Assembly (NCBI GenBank): GCA_026984715.1 | Contig: JALSRO010000289.1 | Location: 1-11,480 of the forward strand | Source: Chromatiales bacterium | GTDB taxonomy: Bacteria > Pseudomonadota > Gammaproteobacteria > Thiohalospirales > Thiohalospiraceae | Direction: 5' to 3' | Length of the DNA: 11,480 bases | Shown: positions 1-10,565 of the stretch, piece by piece | How positions within the stretch are numbered: the stretch's first letter is position 1 | Layout of the letters: each line of letters opens with the position of its first letter | Translations under genes and position numbers: made by a program | Notes under the pieces: generated by a model | Seen by the model: only the letters and a program-made list of their open reading frames with translations | Databases searched by the model: none | What the model was told of the DNA's origin: nothing

Positions 1-1
1 C

Positions 2-580
2 ACCATCAACGGGCTCGGCCTGGGGATGGCGACCACGCTGGTCTTGATTGCATCCAATCTGATCGTCTCCCTGATTCGCAATATTGTGCGGGAGGAGATC
101 CGGCTGCCGGCTTTCGTGATGATTATAGCTTCTCTGGTAACAGCGATCGAGCTGGCGATGAACGCATGGTTTCATGAGCTGTTCAACATCCTGGGAATCT
201 TTATTCCCCTGATTGTCACCAACTGTGCCATCCTGGGACGGGCCGAGAGCTTTGCGGTCAAGAACCCACCCCTGCCTTCCGTCGTGGATGCCCTCTCCAT
301 GGGGCTCGGATTCACCAGTGTACTGCTGGTGCTGGGAGGAGCGCGCGAGGCCATAGGCAACGGAACCCTGTTTGCCAATGCCCACCTCATGTTTGGCGAG
401 TGGGCCAGTGCCCTCACCATCACCCTGATAGAGGAATATCGCGGCTTTCTGCTAGCGGTTCTTCCCCCTGGTGCCTTCATCGGCCTTGGGCTACTGATAG
501 CCCTGAAAAACTACTTTGAGAGTCGCCACAAGCCGAAGCACTCCCAACCGGAAGCGGCTGTCGCTCATCACGCTCGATGA
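2..580 (+). CDS. rsxE: RsxE/RnfE, membrane subunit of the Rnf electron-transport complex (5' end missing)
   Basis: This is the C-terminal 192 residues of the RsxE/RnfE subunit; the frame is open to the window edge, so the true start lies upstream. In the family it is an integral inner-membrane subunit (about 230 residues in E. coli) of the Rnf complex, which moves electrons between NADH and ferredoxin-type carriers coupled to ion transport; in E. coli the complex also reduces SoxR. The visible part is strongly hydrophobic with several membrane segments. It contains the recognisable family blocks [20 protein letters not shown], carrying the conserved cysteine of the NC pair, and NGTLF. The C-terminus is a short charged, His-rich tail. 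Its TGA stop overlaps the ATG of nth (ATGA), the same rnf-nth order as in E. coli, so the two are probably translationally coupled. In Rnf operons rsxE is normally the last rsx gene, so rsxABCDG should lie upstream. Identification is firm; the physiological direction of electron flow cannot be told. Confidence 0.93.
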   Translation, partial: TINGLGLGMATTLVLIASNLIVSLIRNIVREEIRLPAFVMIIASLVTAIELAMNAWFHELFNILGIFIPLIVTNCAILGRAESFAVKNPPLPSVVDALSMGLGFTSVLLVLGGAREAIGNGTLFANAHLMFGEWASALTITLIEEYRGFLLAVLPPGAFIGLGLLIALKNYFESRHKPKHSQPEAAVAHHAR

Positions 581-1212
581 ATGCAGAGAAGCGTCGCCAG
601 ATATTCGAACGACTGCGGGCGGAGAACCCGACACCCACGACCGAGCTGCACTACAGTTCTCCGTTCGAGCTGCTGATCGCCGTGATTCTCTCTGCCCAGG
701 CTACAGACAGGAGTGTCAACAAGGTTACCGCAAAGCTGTTCAAACGGGCCAGCACCCCGCAGGAGATCCTGGCACTGGGTGAAGATGGCCTGAAAGAGTA
801 TATAAAGTCCATCGGTCTCTTCAACAGCAAGGCGAAGCATATCGTGGCCGCCTGCAGGATTCTGGTGGAGCGGTACGCAGGCGAGGTGCCCTCCGATCGT
901 TCGGCGCTGGAGTCGCTTCCCGGTGTCGGCCGTAAGACCGCCAACGTGATTCTCAATACCGCATTCGGTCACCCTACCATTGCTGTGGATACCCATATCT
1001 TCCGGGTGGCCAACCGCACCGGCCTGGCGCGCGGGAAAACCGTTCTCGAAGTGGAGAGGAGACTGCTCAAGACCGTTCCCAAAGAGTTCCGTCACGATGC
1101 ACACCACTGGCTGATTCTTCATGGACGTTACACATGCACAGCTCGCAAACCCCATTGTTCTGCCTGTGTTATAGAAGATCTGTGCGAATACAGAGACAAG
1201 AGATACGACTGA
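577..1212 (+). CDS. nth: Endonuclease III, bifunctional DNA glycosylase/AP lyase
   Basis: Endonuclease III removes oxidised pyrimidines (e.g. thymine glycol) from DNA and nicks the resulting abasic site by beta-elimination, starting base-excision repair. The 211-residue product has the usual length (E. coli 211). The helix-hairpin-helix is seen at about residues 113-125 ([13 protein letters not shown]), with the Schiff-base lysine at K120 and the catalytic aspartate D138 in AVDTHIFRV. The C-terminal 4Fe-4S cluster ligands follow the C-X6-C-X2-C-X5-C spacing at C187, C194, C197 and C203, the same positions as in E. coli. Nothing essential is missing. The ATG overlaps the rsxE stop by four bases (ATGA), so expression likely depends on the rsx transcript, and its TGA is followed at once by the ATG of the DUF1841 gene. 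The assignment is secure. Confidence 0.97.
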   Translation: MNAEKRRQIFERLRAENPTPTTELHYSSPFELLIAVILSAQATDRSVNKVTAKLFKRASTPQEILALGEDGLKEYIKSIGLFNSKAKHIVAACRILVERYAGEVPSDRSALESLPGVGRKTANVILNTAFGHPTIAVDTHIFRVANRTGLARGKTVLEVERRLLKTVPKEFRHDAHHWLILHGRYTCTARKPHCSACVIEDLCEYRDKRYD

Positions 1213-1647
1213 ATGCTCTATACACAGGATCGGTGTAGATTACGGCGCATATACTGCCAGGCATGGAGAAAATTCCGCGACGGAAAACCGCTCGAGCCAC
1301 TGGAGCGGATGATTGCCGCGGTGGTCCAACAGCATCCCGAGTATCATGCCCTGCTGGAGAACCAGGAGGCTGCCACTGGAGCGGACTTCGCGATGGAACT
1401 CGGGGAGAGCAATCCGTTTCTCCATCTCTCGCTGCATCTGACTATCCGGGAGCAGCTGGGGTGCAATCTCCCCCCTGGAGTCACCGATATCTATCAGACA
1501 TTGACAGGAAAAGTCGGAGATCCCCATGAGGCAGAACACCGGATGATGGAGTGTCTCGCCAGCGCCCTCTGGAAGGTGCAACGAGGTGATATCCAGGATG
1601 CCGGAGATGAGTACCTATCGCAAATAAAAATACTTATAAAACAATAA
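1213..1647 (+). CDS. DUF1841 family protein of unknown function
   Basis: A 144-residue soluble protein that I recognise as the DUF1841 family, found mainly in beta- and gammaproteobacteria; no biochemical function is known to me. Visible family blocks are the N-terminal DRCRLRRIYCQAWRK, PLEPLERMI, the HPEYHALLEN motif (about residues 41-50), NPFLHLSLHLTIREQL with its paired histidines in the middle (about residues 67-82), and the C-terminal GDPHEAEHRMMECLASALW. The repeated conserved His, Glu and Cys residues would be compatible with metal or cofactor binding, but this is only inference. No signal peptide or membrane segment is seen. The ATG directly abuts the nth TGA (TGAATG), so translation is probably coupled to nth. 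The stop codon lies 4 bases from the stop of the oppositely oriented gyrB. Confidence 0.88.
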   Translation: MLYTQDRCRLRRIYCQAWRKFRDGKPLEPLERMIAAVVQQHPEYHALLENQEAATGADFAMELGESNPFLHLSLHLTIREQLGCNLPPGVTDIYQTLTGKVGDPHEAEHRMMECLASALWKVQRGDIQDAGDEYLSQIKILIKQ

Positions 1648-1651
1648 GTTA

Positions 1652-5207
<3,556 letters not shown>

Positions 5208-5224
5208 AAAAAAAGGGGGTAGCG

Positions 5225-6325
5225 TCACAGACGCATTGGCATTACTACGTAGCGACACATAACGGGTTCAGAGCTGTTGATGAGACAACTACTATTACTG
5301 TCACCAAACAGTATTCTCACCTGCTCATCATCGAGCACCTGGAGTATGTCTAACAGGTAGTTGACGTTGAACCCAATCTCCAGTGATCCGCCGCTGTAAC
5401 GAGCCGGAACCTCCTCCTCGGACTCCTCCTGCTCCTGATTGCGAGCAGAGATCCGGAGTAGCTCGGACTCCAAGTTGAGACGAACACTGCGAATCTTTTC
5501 GTTGGACAGTATCGATGCCCGTTTGAGCGCCTGTCCCAGCGACACCCTGTCCACCACCAGCTCGTTGCTGTTGCTCTGCGGAATCACCCTCTCATAATCT
5601 GGGAACTGTCCGTCGATGAGCCTTGTTGAAAAAATCACATCGGTCAGGAGGAACCGGATACTGTTTGTTCCAGTTTGAATCGTCACCTCCTCATCATTTT
5701 CAGAGAGCAGTCGGGAGAGCTCGATTACCGCCTTGCGTGGAATAATCAGCTGCCTGGTTTCGGAGACGCCGGTTTCGTTTCGAAGTGAACAGAGTGCAAG
5801 CCGATGACCATCCGTTGCAACCGTTGATATGCTGTCCTTGTGCAACTCCATGCAGATCCCGTTGAGGAAATATCTGACATCCTGATTCGCCATAGAAAAT
5901 GAAGTATAATCAATAAGTTGCTTCAATCTTTGTTGCGATATCGCAAACTCTTCCGGATCATCTATCCCCTTCAGAGCAGGAAACTCATCAGAAGGCAGCG
6001 TTGCCAGGGTAAAGCGACTTCGGCCACACCGGATGGTTGCCTGGCTACCATCGATACTGAACGAAATATCGGACTCCCCTGGTATGGTGCGGCAGATATC
6101 CAGCAGTTTTCTTGCCGGCAGAGTGGTTTCACCTGTCTGAGCATTACTGATATTGATATGCGTTATCATTTCCACTTCTAGGTCCGTCCCTGTAAGGGTT
6201 AGACCCTGTGGGGTGATGCGTAACAGGATATTTGCCAGAAGAGGAGATTCGTGACGCCTATCGACAATACTGCTTACCATCTGCAATGGCTGAATGAGCT
6301 GATCCTGCCTGATAGAAAATTTCAT
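5225..6325 (-). CDS. dnaN: DNA polymerase III beta subunit (sliding clamp)
   Basis: The beta clamp is a ring-shaped homodimer that encircles DNA, tethering polymerase III and serving as docking platform for repair polymerases, MutS/L and the Hda-type regulators of DnaA. The product is 366 residues, the same length as in E. coli, with three similar clamp domains of about 120 residues. Recognisable blocks are MKFSIRQDQLIQPLQ at the start, LTGTDLEVEM (about 43-52), GRSRFTLATLPSDEFP, the DVRYFLNGI and TVATDGHRLAL region, and the C-terminal VVMPMRL, which forms part of the partner-binding pocket. The ATG at 6325 has a Shine-Dalgarno-like AGGAT about 7 bases upstream. It is separated from dnaA by an unusually long 231-base gap holding DnaA boxes, so it may have its own promoter as well as readthrough from dnaA. 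recF follows after 17 bases. Confidence 0.98.
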   Translation of the reverse strand: MKFSIRQDQLIQPLQMVSSIVDRRHESPLLANILLRITPQGLTLTGTDLEVEMITHINISNAQTGETTLPARKLLDICRTIPGESDISFSIDGSQATIRCGRSRFTLATLPSDEFPALKGIDDPEEFAISQQRLKQLIDYTSFSMANQDVRYFLNGICMELHKDSISTVATDGHRLALCSLRNETGVSETRQLIIPRKAVIELSRLLSENDEEVTIQTGTNSIRFLLTDVIFSTRLIDGQFPDYERVIPQSNSNELVVDRVSLGQALKRASILSNEKIRSVRLNLESELLRISARNQEQEESEEEVPARYSGGSLEIGFNVNYLLDILQVLDDEQVRILFGDSNSSCLINSSEPVMCRYVVMPMRL

Positions 6326-6490
6326 GGTGATATCCTGAACTGAACTAATAAATATAGAATATATATATAAAGATTACTGTAACAATAAGCCTGCTACTCT
6401 TTTGTTGATACATTTGTTTTTTGCTTTTAAATCATTTGGTTGGAGACAATCAGGCTGTTGGTAACCGGGCATGGAGAGCTCGGTATATAT

Positions 6491-6499
6491 TGTGGATAA
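6491..6499 (-). promoter_or_regulatory. DnaA box (perfect)
   Basis: The plus strand reads TGTGGATAA, the exact complement of the high-affinity DnaA box TTATCCACA. It lies downstream of dnaA in the gap before dnaN and is separated from the next box by 37 bases. Confidence 0.85.
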
Positions 6500-6536
6500 G
6501 ATGTGTCCTCTCATGATGGAATGGTCCGGCCACCAC

Positions 6537-6545
6537 TTTTCCACA
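6537..6545 (+). promoter_or_regulatory. DnaA box (8/9)
   Basis: TTTTCCACA differs from TTATCCACA only at position 3. It lies 12 bases beyond the dnaA stop codon and faces the perfect box at 6491 in inverted orientation. Confidence 0.6.
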
Positions 6546-6556
6546 GCTTTTACCAC

Positions 6557-7903
6557 TCATGTTGTCAATGTTCTCAACAGGTTTTTGTAATCCGTTTCGA
6601 TAAGCGCATCGGAGTTGCGCAGCTCCTCGACCTTGCGGCAGGCATGGATGACGGTGGTGTGATCCCGGCCTCCGAAAGCGTCACCAATCTCGGGAAGGCT
6701 GTAGTTGGAGAGCTCTTTGGCCAACGCCATGGCAATCTGCCGTGGGCGGGTGATGGAACGGGTGCGCCTCTTGGAGAGTAGATCTGCCACGCGAATCTTG
6801 TAGTAGCTTGCAACGGTCTTCTGGATATTCTCGATGGTCACCTGCTTGGCTTGAAGAGCGATCAGATCTTTCAGGGCCTCCTTGGCAAATCCCATACTGA
6901 TGGGCTTTCCAACAAATCTGGCATGGGCGATGACGCGGCGCAGCGCCCCCTCCAGTTCACGCACGTTGGAACGGATCCGTTTGGCGATGAAAAAGGCCAC
7001 TTCATAGGGGATCTCGGTACCGAACTGCTCAGCCTTGCTAATAAGGATGGCCACCCGTGTCTCCAGCTCCGGAGGCTCTATGGCGACGGTCAGTCCCCAG
7101 CCAAAGCGGGACTTGAGGCGCTCTTCCAGTCCGTCCAGCTCCTTGGGATAGCGGTCGCAGGTGAGGATGATCTGCTGTTGTCCTTCGAACAGTGCATTGA
7201 AGGTGTGGAAAAACTCCTCCTGGGAGCGCTCCTTGCCGGAGAAGAACTGGATATCGTCGATGAGCAGCGCATCCACAGTGCGGTAGAAGCGCTTGAAGTC
7301 GTCGATGCGATTGTGCTGTAAAGCCTTGATCATCTCCGCCACGAACCCCTCCGAATGGAGGTAGATCACCCGGGAGTGCGGCGAGTGATCGAGGATCAGG
7401 TTACCTATGGCATGCATGAGATGGGTCTTTCCCAGCCCGACCCCGCCGTATATGAACAGAGGGTTGTAAGCGGCGCCTACATTCTCCGCTACCTGGGTGG
7501 CTGCCGCCCTTGCCATCTGATTGGACTTGCCCCCGACAAAGTTGGCGAACGTGAAGTTTCTGTTGAGGCGGCTCTGCCGAAGTTGAGGAGCGACATCATC
7601 CGAAGGCGAAACTGCGGGGTGTTCGGTGATCTCGGGGGTTGAGTGTTCCGGCTCTCTGTGGGCACCTATCCTGACGCTGACTACGGGAACATCGGTACCG
7701 TTGCAAAATTGCTCCAGAAGCTGTTCGATCCGTCCAAGCAGCTGTTCGTTCACCCACTCGAGAACATACTGGTTGGGCGCCAGCAGCTGCAGTTCCTCTC
7801 TGCTTTCGGTCACCTGAAGAGGTCGTATCCAGGTACTGAACTGCTGGGCCCCGAGATCTGTCTCCAGCCGGTCGAGGCACTTGTTCCAGAGAGGTGTGGA
7901 CAT
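6557..7903 (-). CDS. dnaA: Chromosomal replication initiator DnaA
   Basis: DnaA is the AAA+ ATPase that binds DnaA boxes at oriC, melts the adjacent A/T-rich DNA and recruits the DnaB helicase. The product is 448 residues (E. coli 467). Domain I (about 1-80; [28 protein letters not shown]) is followed by a short variable linker (about 83-110), which accounts for most of the length difference. The AAA+ domain has Walker A GGVGLGKT at 153-160, Walker B LLIDD at 213-217 and the arginine-finger block [10 protein letters not shown] at 312-321. Domain IV has the DnaA signature [15 protein letters not shown] at 411-425. The start at 7903 matches the family N-terminus, though no Shine-Dalgarno sequence is obvious. 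Clusters of DnaA boxes lie both upstream and downstream, and one overlaps the inferred promoter, which suggests autoregulation. Confidence 0.98.
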   Translation of the reverse strand: MSTPLWNKCLDRLETDLGAQQFSTWIRPLQVTESREELQLLAPNQYVLEWVNEQLLGRIEQLLEQFCNGTDVPVVSVRIGAHREPEHSTPEITEHPAVSPSDDVAPQLRQSRLNRNFTFANFVGGKSNQMARAAATQVAENVGAAYNPLFIYGGVGLGKTHLMHAIGNLILDHSPHSRVIYLHSEGFVAEMIKALQHNRIDDFKRFYRTVDALLIDDIQFFSGKERSQEEFFHTFNALFEGQQQIILTCDRYPKELDGLEERLKSRFGWGLTVAIEPPELETRVAILISKAEQFGTEIPYEVAFFIAKRIRSNVRELEGALRRVIAHARFVGKPISMGFAKEALKDLIALQAKQVTIENIQKTVASYYKIRVADLLSKRRTRSITRPRQIAMALAKELSNYSLPEIGDAFGGRDHTTVIHACRKVEELRNSDALIETDYKNLLRTLTT

Positions 7904-7942
7904 GAATATGGGTTGCTCGTCGGAATCCAGTTGTTGTTGGGG

Positions 7943-7970
7943 ATTATACTCCCACTGAAAAAGTTATCCA
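7943..7970 (-). promoter_or_regulatory. Putative dnaA promoter overlapping a DnaA box
   Basis: On the minus strand a perfect -10 TATAAT (7948-7943) is preceded at 16-base spacing by TGGATA (7970-7965), a 4/6 match to TTGACA. That -35 lies inside the perfect DnaA box at 7964-7972. Transcription would begin near 7936, giving a leader of about 33 bases before the dnaA ATG. DnaA bound at the box would cover the -35, matching the known DnaA autorepression seen in other bacteria. Inferred from sequence only. Confidence 0.55.
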
Positions 7971-7972
7971 CA
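7964..7972 (+). promoter_or_regulatory. DnaA box (perfect)
   Basis: TTATCCACA is the high-affinity consensus DnaA box. It is 61 bases upstream of the dnaA ATG and covers the inferred dnaA -35 element, so it may serve both initiation and autoregulation. Confidence 0.85.
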
Positions 7973-8131
7973 ACCCGAACCGGCGGAGAGGGAGAGATCG
8001 CTGCAGGGATGAAACCGGTGGATAGACGATACAGAAGGGTGTAATAGCCTGTTTATCCATTAAAATATATTGCCAATGGCGATGATATGTTGACATCGGG
8101 TATACTGGACAGTTACTTTCTGATGTTTTTT

Positions 8132-8146
8132 GGTGCGTTCAGCACC
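8132..8146. repeat. Small inverted repeat upstream of rpmH
   Basis: GGTGC-GTTCA-GCACC forms a perfect 5-base stem with a 5-base loop, 38 bases before the rpmH ATG. It is flanked on the left by a T run (8126-8131), so minus-strand RNA would show a hairpin followed by As, not a terminator; on the plus strand it is followed by A/T-rich sequence. It might be an operator or a leader hairpin of rpmH. The function is unknown. Confidence 0.35.
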
Positions 8147-8161
8147 TCTATAGAATTTTAT

Positions 8162-8170
8162 TGTGGATAT
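8162..8170 (-). promoter_or_regulatory. DnaA box (8/9)
   Basis: The plus strand reads TGTGGATAT, i.e. ATATCCACA on the minus strand, differing from TTATCCACA at the first base only. It lies 14 bases upstream of the rpmH ATG, so DnaA binding could also affect transcription or leader sequence of the rpmH operon. Confidence 0.55.
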
Positions 8171-8184
8171 CAACGGAAACCGTC

Positions 8185-8319
8185 ATGAAGAGAACATTCC
8201 AGCCCAGCAATCTGAAACGTAAACGCAACCACGGCTTTCGTGCCAGGATGAAAACCCGCAGCGGCCGGAAGATCCTGAATGCGCGGCGTGCCAAAGGGCG
8301 CAAGCGGCTGTCAGCGTAA
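8185..8319 (+). CDS. rpmH: 50S ribosomal protein L34
   Basis: L34 is a small, very basic protein of the large ribosomal subunit. The 44-residue product begins [20 protein letters not shown] and contains the family-defining [21 protein letters not shown], nearly identical to other proteobacterial L34 proteins and of the usual 44-46 residue length. It is rich in Arg and Lys, as expected for an rRNA-binding protein. A weak Shine-Dalgarno-like GGAAAC precedes the ATG by a few bases. It is the first gene of the rpmH-rnpA-yidD-yidC-mnmE series and reads away from dnaA; the rnpA reading frame begins inside its 3' end. Confidence 0.97.
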   Translation: MKRTFQPSNLKRKRNHGFRARMKTRSGRKILNARRAKGRKRLSA

Positions 8320-8686
8320 CCCGTTGGGCAGTGGAAAGGAGCGTTTCGGCCGCTGTTCGAGACTGCTGAAGGCGGATGATTTCAAAACCGTTTTTTCCCG
8401 GCCCCGGAAGAGCGTGGACGACTGTTTTACCGTGCTTGCATGCGCAAATACCCAGAAGCATCCCCGCCTGGGGCTTGCTATCGCCAAGAGGCAGGTCAGA
8501 TCGGCGGTGGCCAGAAACCGCATAAAAAGGGTCATAAGAGAGAGTTTTAGGCGTCACCAGTCTCTGCTGCCCGCCCTGGATATCGTGGTGCTTGCCCGCC
8601 GGGGAACGGAGGCGAAAGGAAATGCCGAACTATTTCGCTCCCTGCAGGGGCATTGGAGCAGGTTGGGTCGTCGATGCGCAGGGTAG
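8279..8686 (+). CDS. rnpA: Ribonuclease P protein component
   Basis: RnpA is the basic protein cofactor of RNase P, which with its catalytic RNA matures the 5' ends of tRNAs. The family core is clear: [13 protein letters not shown] near the start, [31 protein letters not shown] with the RNR motif that contacts the RNA, and the DIVVLARRG strand. The end at 8686 is certain; the start is not. The ATG at 8279 gives 135 residues, overlaps rpmH by 41 bases and has GGAAGA about 8 bases upstream. A TTG at 8324, five bases after the rpmH stop, would give 120 residues, closer to the E. coli length of 119, but lacks a ribosome binding site; GTG at 8288 is also possible. yidD starts inside its last codons. 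Confidence 0.93.
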   Translation: MRGVPKGASGCQRNPLGSGKERFGRCSRLLKADDFKTVFSRPRKSVDDCFTVLACANTQKHPRLGLAIAKRQVRSAVARNRIKRVIRESFRRHQSLLPALDIVVLARRGTEAKGNAELFRSLQGHWSRLGRRCAG

Positions 8687-8895
8687 TGATTCTCTTTATA
8701 GATGGATATCGGCTCGCGATCAGTCCCTGGCTGGGCGACAACTGCCGTTTTCACCCCAGCTGCTCTGCCTATGCCCGCACCGCCATAGTGCGTTTCGGTC
8801 TGCTAAAGGGCGGCTGGATGAGTCTGCGCCGCCTGGCGCGTTGCCACCCCTGGCACGAGGGTGGTGTTGATCCTGTTCCGGAGAACGACAAATAA
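8674..8895 (+). CDS. yidD: Membrane protein insertion efficiency factor YidD
   Basis: YidD is a small protein attached to the inner face of the cytoplasmic membrane that assists YidC-dependent insertion of membrane proteins. The start at ATG 8674 gives 73 residues beginning [21 protein letters not shown], in line with the family (E. coli 85, with a longer tail). The three conserved cysteines are seen in NCRFHPSCSAYA and RLARCHPWHEGGVDPVP, the latter being the family signature. The N-terminal stretch is amphipathic. An ATG at 8653 would add seven residues without family support. It overlaps the end of rnpA by 13 bases and is followed by yidC after 3 bases, which fits tight co-translation of the set. 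Confidence 0.94.
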   Translation: MRRVVILFIDGYRLAISPWLGDNCRFHPSCSAYARTAIVRFGLLKGGWMSLRRLARCHPWHEGGVDPVPENDK

Positions 8896-8898
8896 CTG

Positions 8899-10554
8899 AT
8901 GGATACCCAAAAGATGATCCTGTGGATGGCGTTGGCCTTTGTGCTGATGCTGATCTGGCAATCGTGGCAGAAGGAGTATGGTCCAAAGCCGGAGGTTGCC
9001 TCCCCTTCCGTCCAGCAGTCGGAGGGTGGTGAACCGGCCGCGGCGGTGCCGAAGGTTCCATCCGCCGGGGTGTCGGAGGTAGAGCCGCGGGATGCACTGG
9101 AGTCCGGGCGGCGTATCAGGGTACATACGGATCTTCTCGATGTGGAGATCGATACGGTCGGCGGTGATCTGCGGCAGGTGGACCTGATCGCCTATCCGGT
9201 CTCCATCGAACAGCCGGATACCCCGCTGCGCCTGATGAGTGACGCGGAAGGGAGACTGTTTGTGCTGCAGAGTGGCCTGCTTTCTGCCGAAGGGAAGGCC
9301 AAGGCGATCGATCACCATGTGCGCTTCACCGCAGAGCGCGACGAGTACCGGATGAAAGAGGGGCAGGATCGGCTTGTGGTGCGCCTCGATTGGAATGGAG
9401 ATCAGGGGCTGCATGTCACCAAGATCTACATCTTCAGGCGGGGAAGCTACGCCTTCGATGTTCGCTACAAGGTGGAGAATGGCGGCAAGGATGTGTGGAA
9501 GGGGCATCTCTATCAGCAGCTGCAGCGTATCCCGCCACCAGAGAAGAGAGGTATGTTTGCGATGCGCACCTATACCGGTGGGGTGATCTCTGGTGTCGAT
9601 CCGGCCAGTGGCGAAGAGCTGCGTTACCAGAAGATTCGCTTCGAGGATATGGTGGAGTCTCCCGTCAATCGGGATATGAAGGGCGGCTGGGAAGCGATGA
9701 TCCAGCACTACTTCCTGGTAGCGACGATCCCGAACCAGGAGGAGATAAACCACTTCTACAGCAAGCGCGTGGCCGACTCCCGCTATGTGCTGGGGATGGT
9801 CGAAAAGAGTCCCCGAGTCGTGGAGCCCGGTGGCCAGGAGGAGTTCGGATTCACTGTCTATGCAGGTCCCAAGCTCAAGGACGACCTGGAGGTTCTGGCA
9901 CCTCATCTTGAGCTGACGGTGGACTACGGCTACCTGACAATCATCGCCAACCCCATCTTCTGGTTATTGCACAAGATCCACTATCTGATCGGTAACTGGG
10001 GGTGGTCGATCATCATCCTGACCATACTCATAAAGCTGGCTTTCTTCCCCCTGTCGGCTGCCAGTTACCGCTCCATGGCCAACATGCGTAAACTGGCGCC
10101 ACGGCTGAAGAGTATCAAAGAGCGTTATGCCGATGACAAGGAAGCCTACCAGCGGGCCATGATGGATCTGTACAAGAAAGAGAAGATCAACCCGTTGGGA
10201 GGGTGCCTGCCCATCCTGATCCAGATACCGGTATTCATTGCGCTCTACTGGGTGTTGCTGGAGAGTGTCGAGTTGCGCCAGGCCCCATGGATCGGCTGGA
10301 TCAAGGATCTCTCCATTCGGGATCCCTACTTTGTCCTCCCATTGATCATGGGGGCCAGCATGTTTGCCCAGTACAAGCTCAACCCCCAGCCACCGGATCC
10401 ACTGCAGGCCAAGATAATGATGTACATGCCTATCGTTTTCACCGTGTTCTTCCTGTTTTTTCCCGCGGGGCTGGTGCTCTACTGGGTGGTTAACAATGTG
10501 CTCTCGATTGCGCAGCAATGGTACATAACCCACAAGATGGAAGCCTCCACCTGA
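8899..10554 (+). CDS. yidC: Membrane protein insertase YidC
   Basis: YidC inserts and folds inner-membrane proteins, alone or with SecYEG. The 551-residue product (E. coli 548) is of Gram-negative type. TM1 lies at about residues 6-21, followed by a Pro/Ser/Glu-rich linker (about 25-65) and the large periplasmic P1 beta-sandwich domain to about 335. The conserved insertase core has TM2 at about 351-383, TM3 at about 434-455, TM4 at about 475-492 and TM5-TM6 at about 507-540. R397 in SMANMRKL matches the groove arginine of E. coli YidC, and [14 protein letters not shown] and [12 protein letters not shown] are family blocks. The C-terminal tail after TM6 is short (HKMEAST). It follows yidD by 3 bases and precedes mnmE by 11. 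Confidence 0.97.
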   Translation: MDTQKMILWMALAFVLMLIWQSWQKEYGPKPEVASPSVQQSEGGEPAAAVPKVPSAGVSEVEPRDALESGRRIRVHTDLLDVEIDTVGGDLRQVDLIAYPVSIEQPDTPLRLMSDAEGRLFVLQSGLLSAEGKAKAIDHHVRFTAERDEYRMKEGQDRLVVRLDWNGDQGLHVTKIYIFRRGSYAFDVRYKVENGGKDVWKGHLYQQLQRIPPPEKRGMFAMRTYTGGVISGVDPASGEELRYQKIRFEDMVESPVNRDMKGGWEAMIQHYFLVATIPNQEEINHFYSKRVADSRYVLGMVEKSPRVVEPGGQEEFGFTVYAGPKLKDDLEVLAPHLELTVDYGYLTIIANPIFWLLHKIHYLIGNWGWSIIILTILIKLAFFPLSAASYRSMANMRKLAPRLKSIKERYADDKEAYQRAMMDLYKKEKINPLGGCLPILIQIPVFIALYWVLLESVELRQAPWIGWIKDLSIRDPYFVLPLIMGASMFAQYKLNPQPPDPLQAKIMMYMPIVFTVFFLFFPAGLVLYWVVNNVLSIAQQWYITHKMEAST

Positions 10555-10565
10555 TCCGTGGAGAG

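Larger units (their letters stand above)
6326..6556. other. dnaA-dnaN intergenic region, candidate origin module with A/T-rich unwinding tract
   Basis: This 231-base gap has no convincing gene; a 60-codon minus-strand frame starting with GTG right after the dnaA stop has no family features. It holds a perfect DnaA box (6491-6499), an 8/9 box in opposite orientation (6537-6545), a 12/13 match to the IHF consensus WATCAANNNNTTR at 6430-6442, and a strongly A/T-rich block: 41 of 50 bases at 6341-6390 are A or T, including A/T-only runs at 6346-6356 and 6358-6371. The layout resembles a DnaA-dependent unwinding element plus boxes. It could equally be the dnaN promoter/leader; no strong -35/-10 pair is visible. 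There are no GATC sites, arguing against Dam/SeqA control. Confidence 0.6.
7904..8184. other. dnaA-rpmH intergenic region, probable oriC
   Basis: This 281-base gap between divergent dnaA and rpmH occupies the place of oriC in Pseudomonas-type genomes. It contains a perfect DnaA box (7964-7972), an 8/9 box (8162-8170, minus strand), and two 7/9 matches: GGTGGATAG at 8017-8025 (minus-strand box) and TTATCCATT at 8053-8061 (plus). A 13-base A/T-only stretch (8059-8071) is a modest unwinding candidate. It also holds the dnaA promoter and must hold that of rpmH. Only one GATC is seen, so this is not an E. coli-type Dam/SeqA origin. No gene is present. The location and strand switch of the flanking genes support the call; the box cluster is small. 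Confidence 0.72.

Noticed and set aside
1633..1648. CTTAT/ATAAG inverted repeat at the convergent gene ends as an intrinsic terminator
   Set aside because: The stem is 5 bases with only one G-C pair and no GC-rich core; it would be too weak to terminate transcription.
6374..6556. A 60-codon minus-strand reading frame in the dnaA-dnaN gap
   Set aside because: It starts with GTG directly after the dnaA stop, lacks family features, and its bases are accounted for by DnaA boxes and A/T-rich DNA.
6326..8184. E. coli-type oriC with clustered GATC sites
   Set aside because: No GATC is seen in the dnaA-dnaN gap and only one in the dnaA-rpmH gap, so Dam/SeqA-style control is not supported.
8803..9906. 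A long minus-strand reading frame (367 codons) opposite yidC
   Set aside because: It is a frame shadow of yidC and yidD: His/Leu/Arg-rich, no recognisable domain, and it ends in rearranged complement of highly conserved yidC codons.
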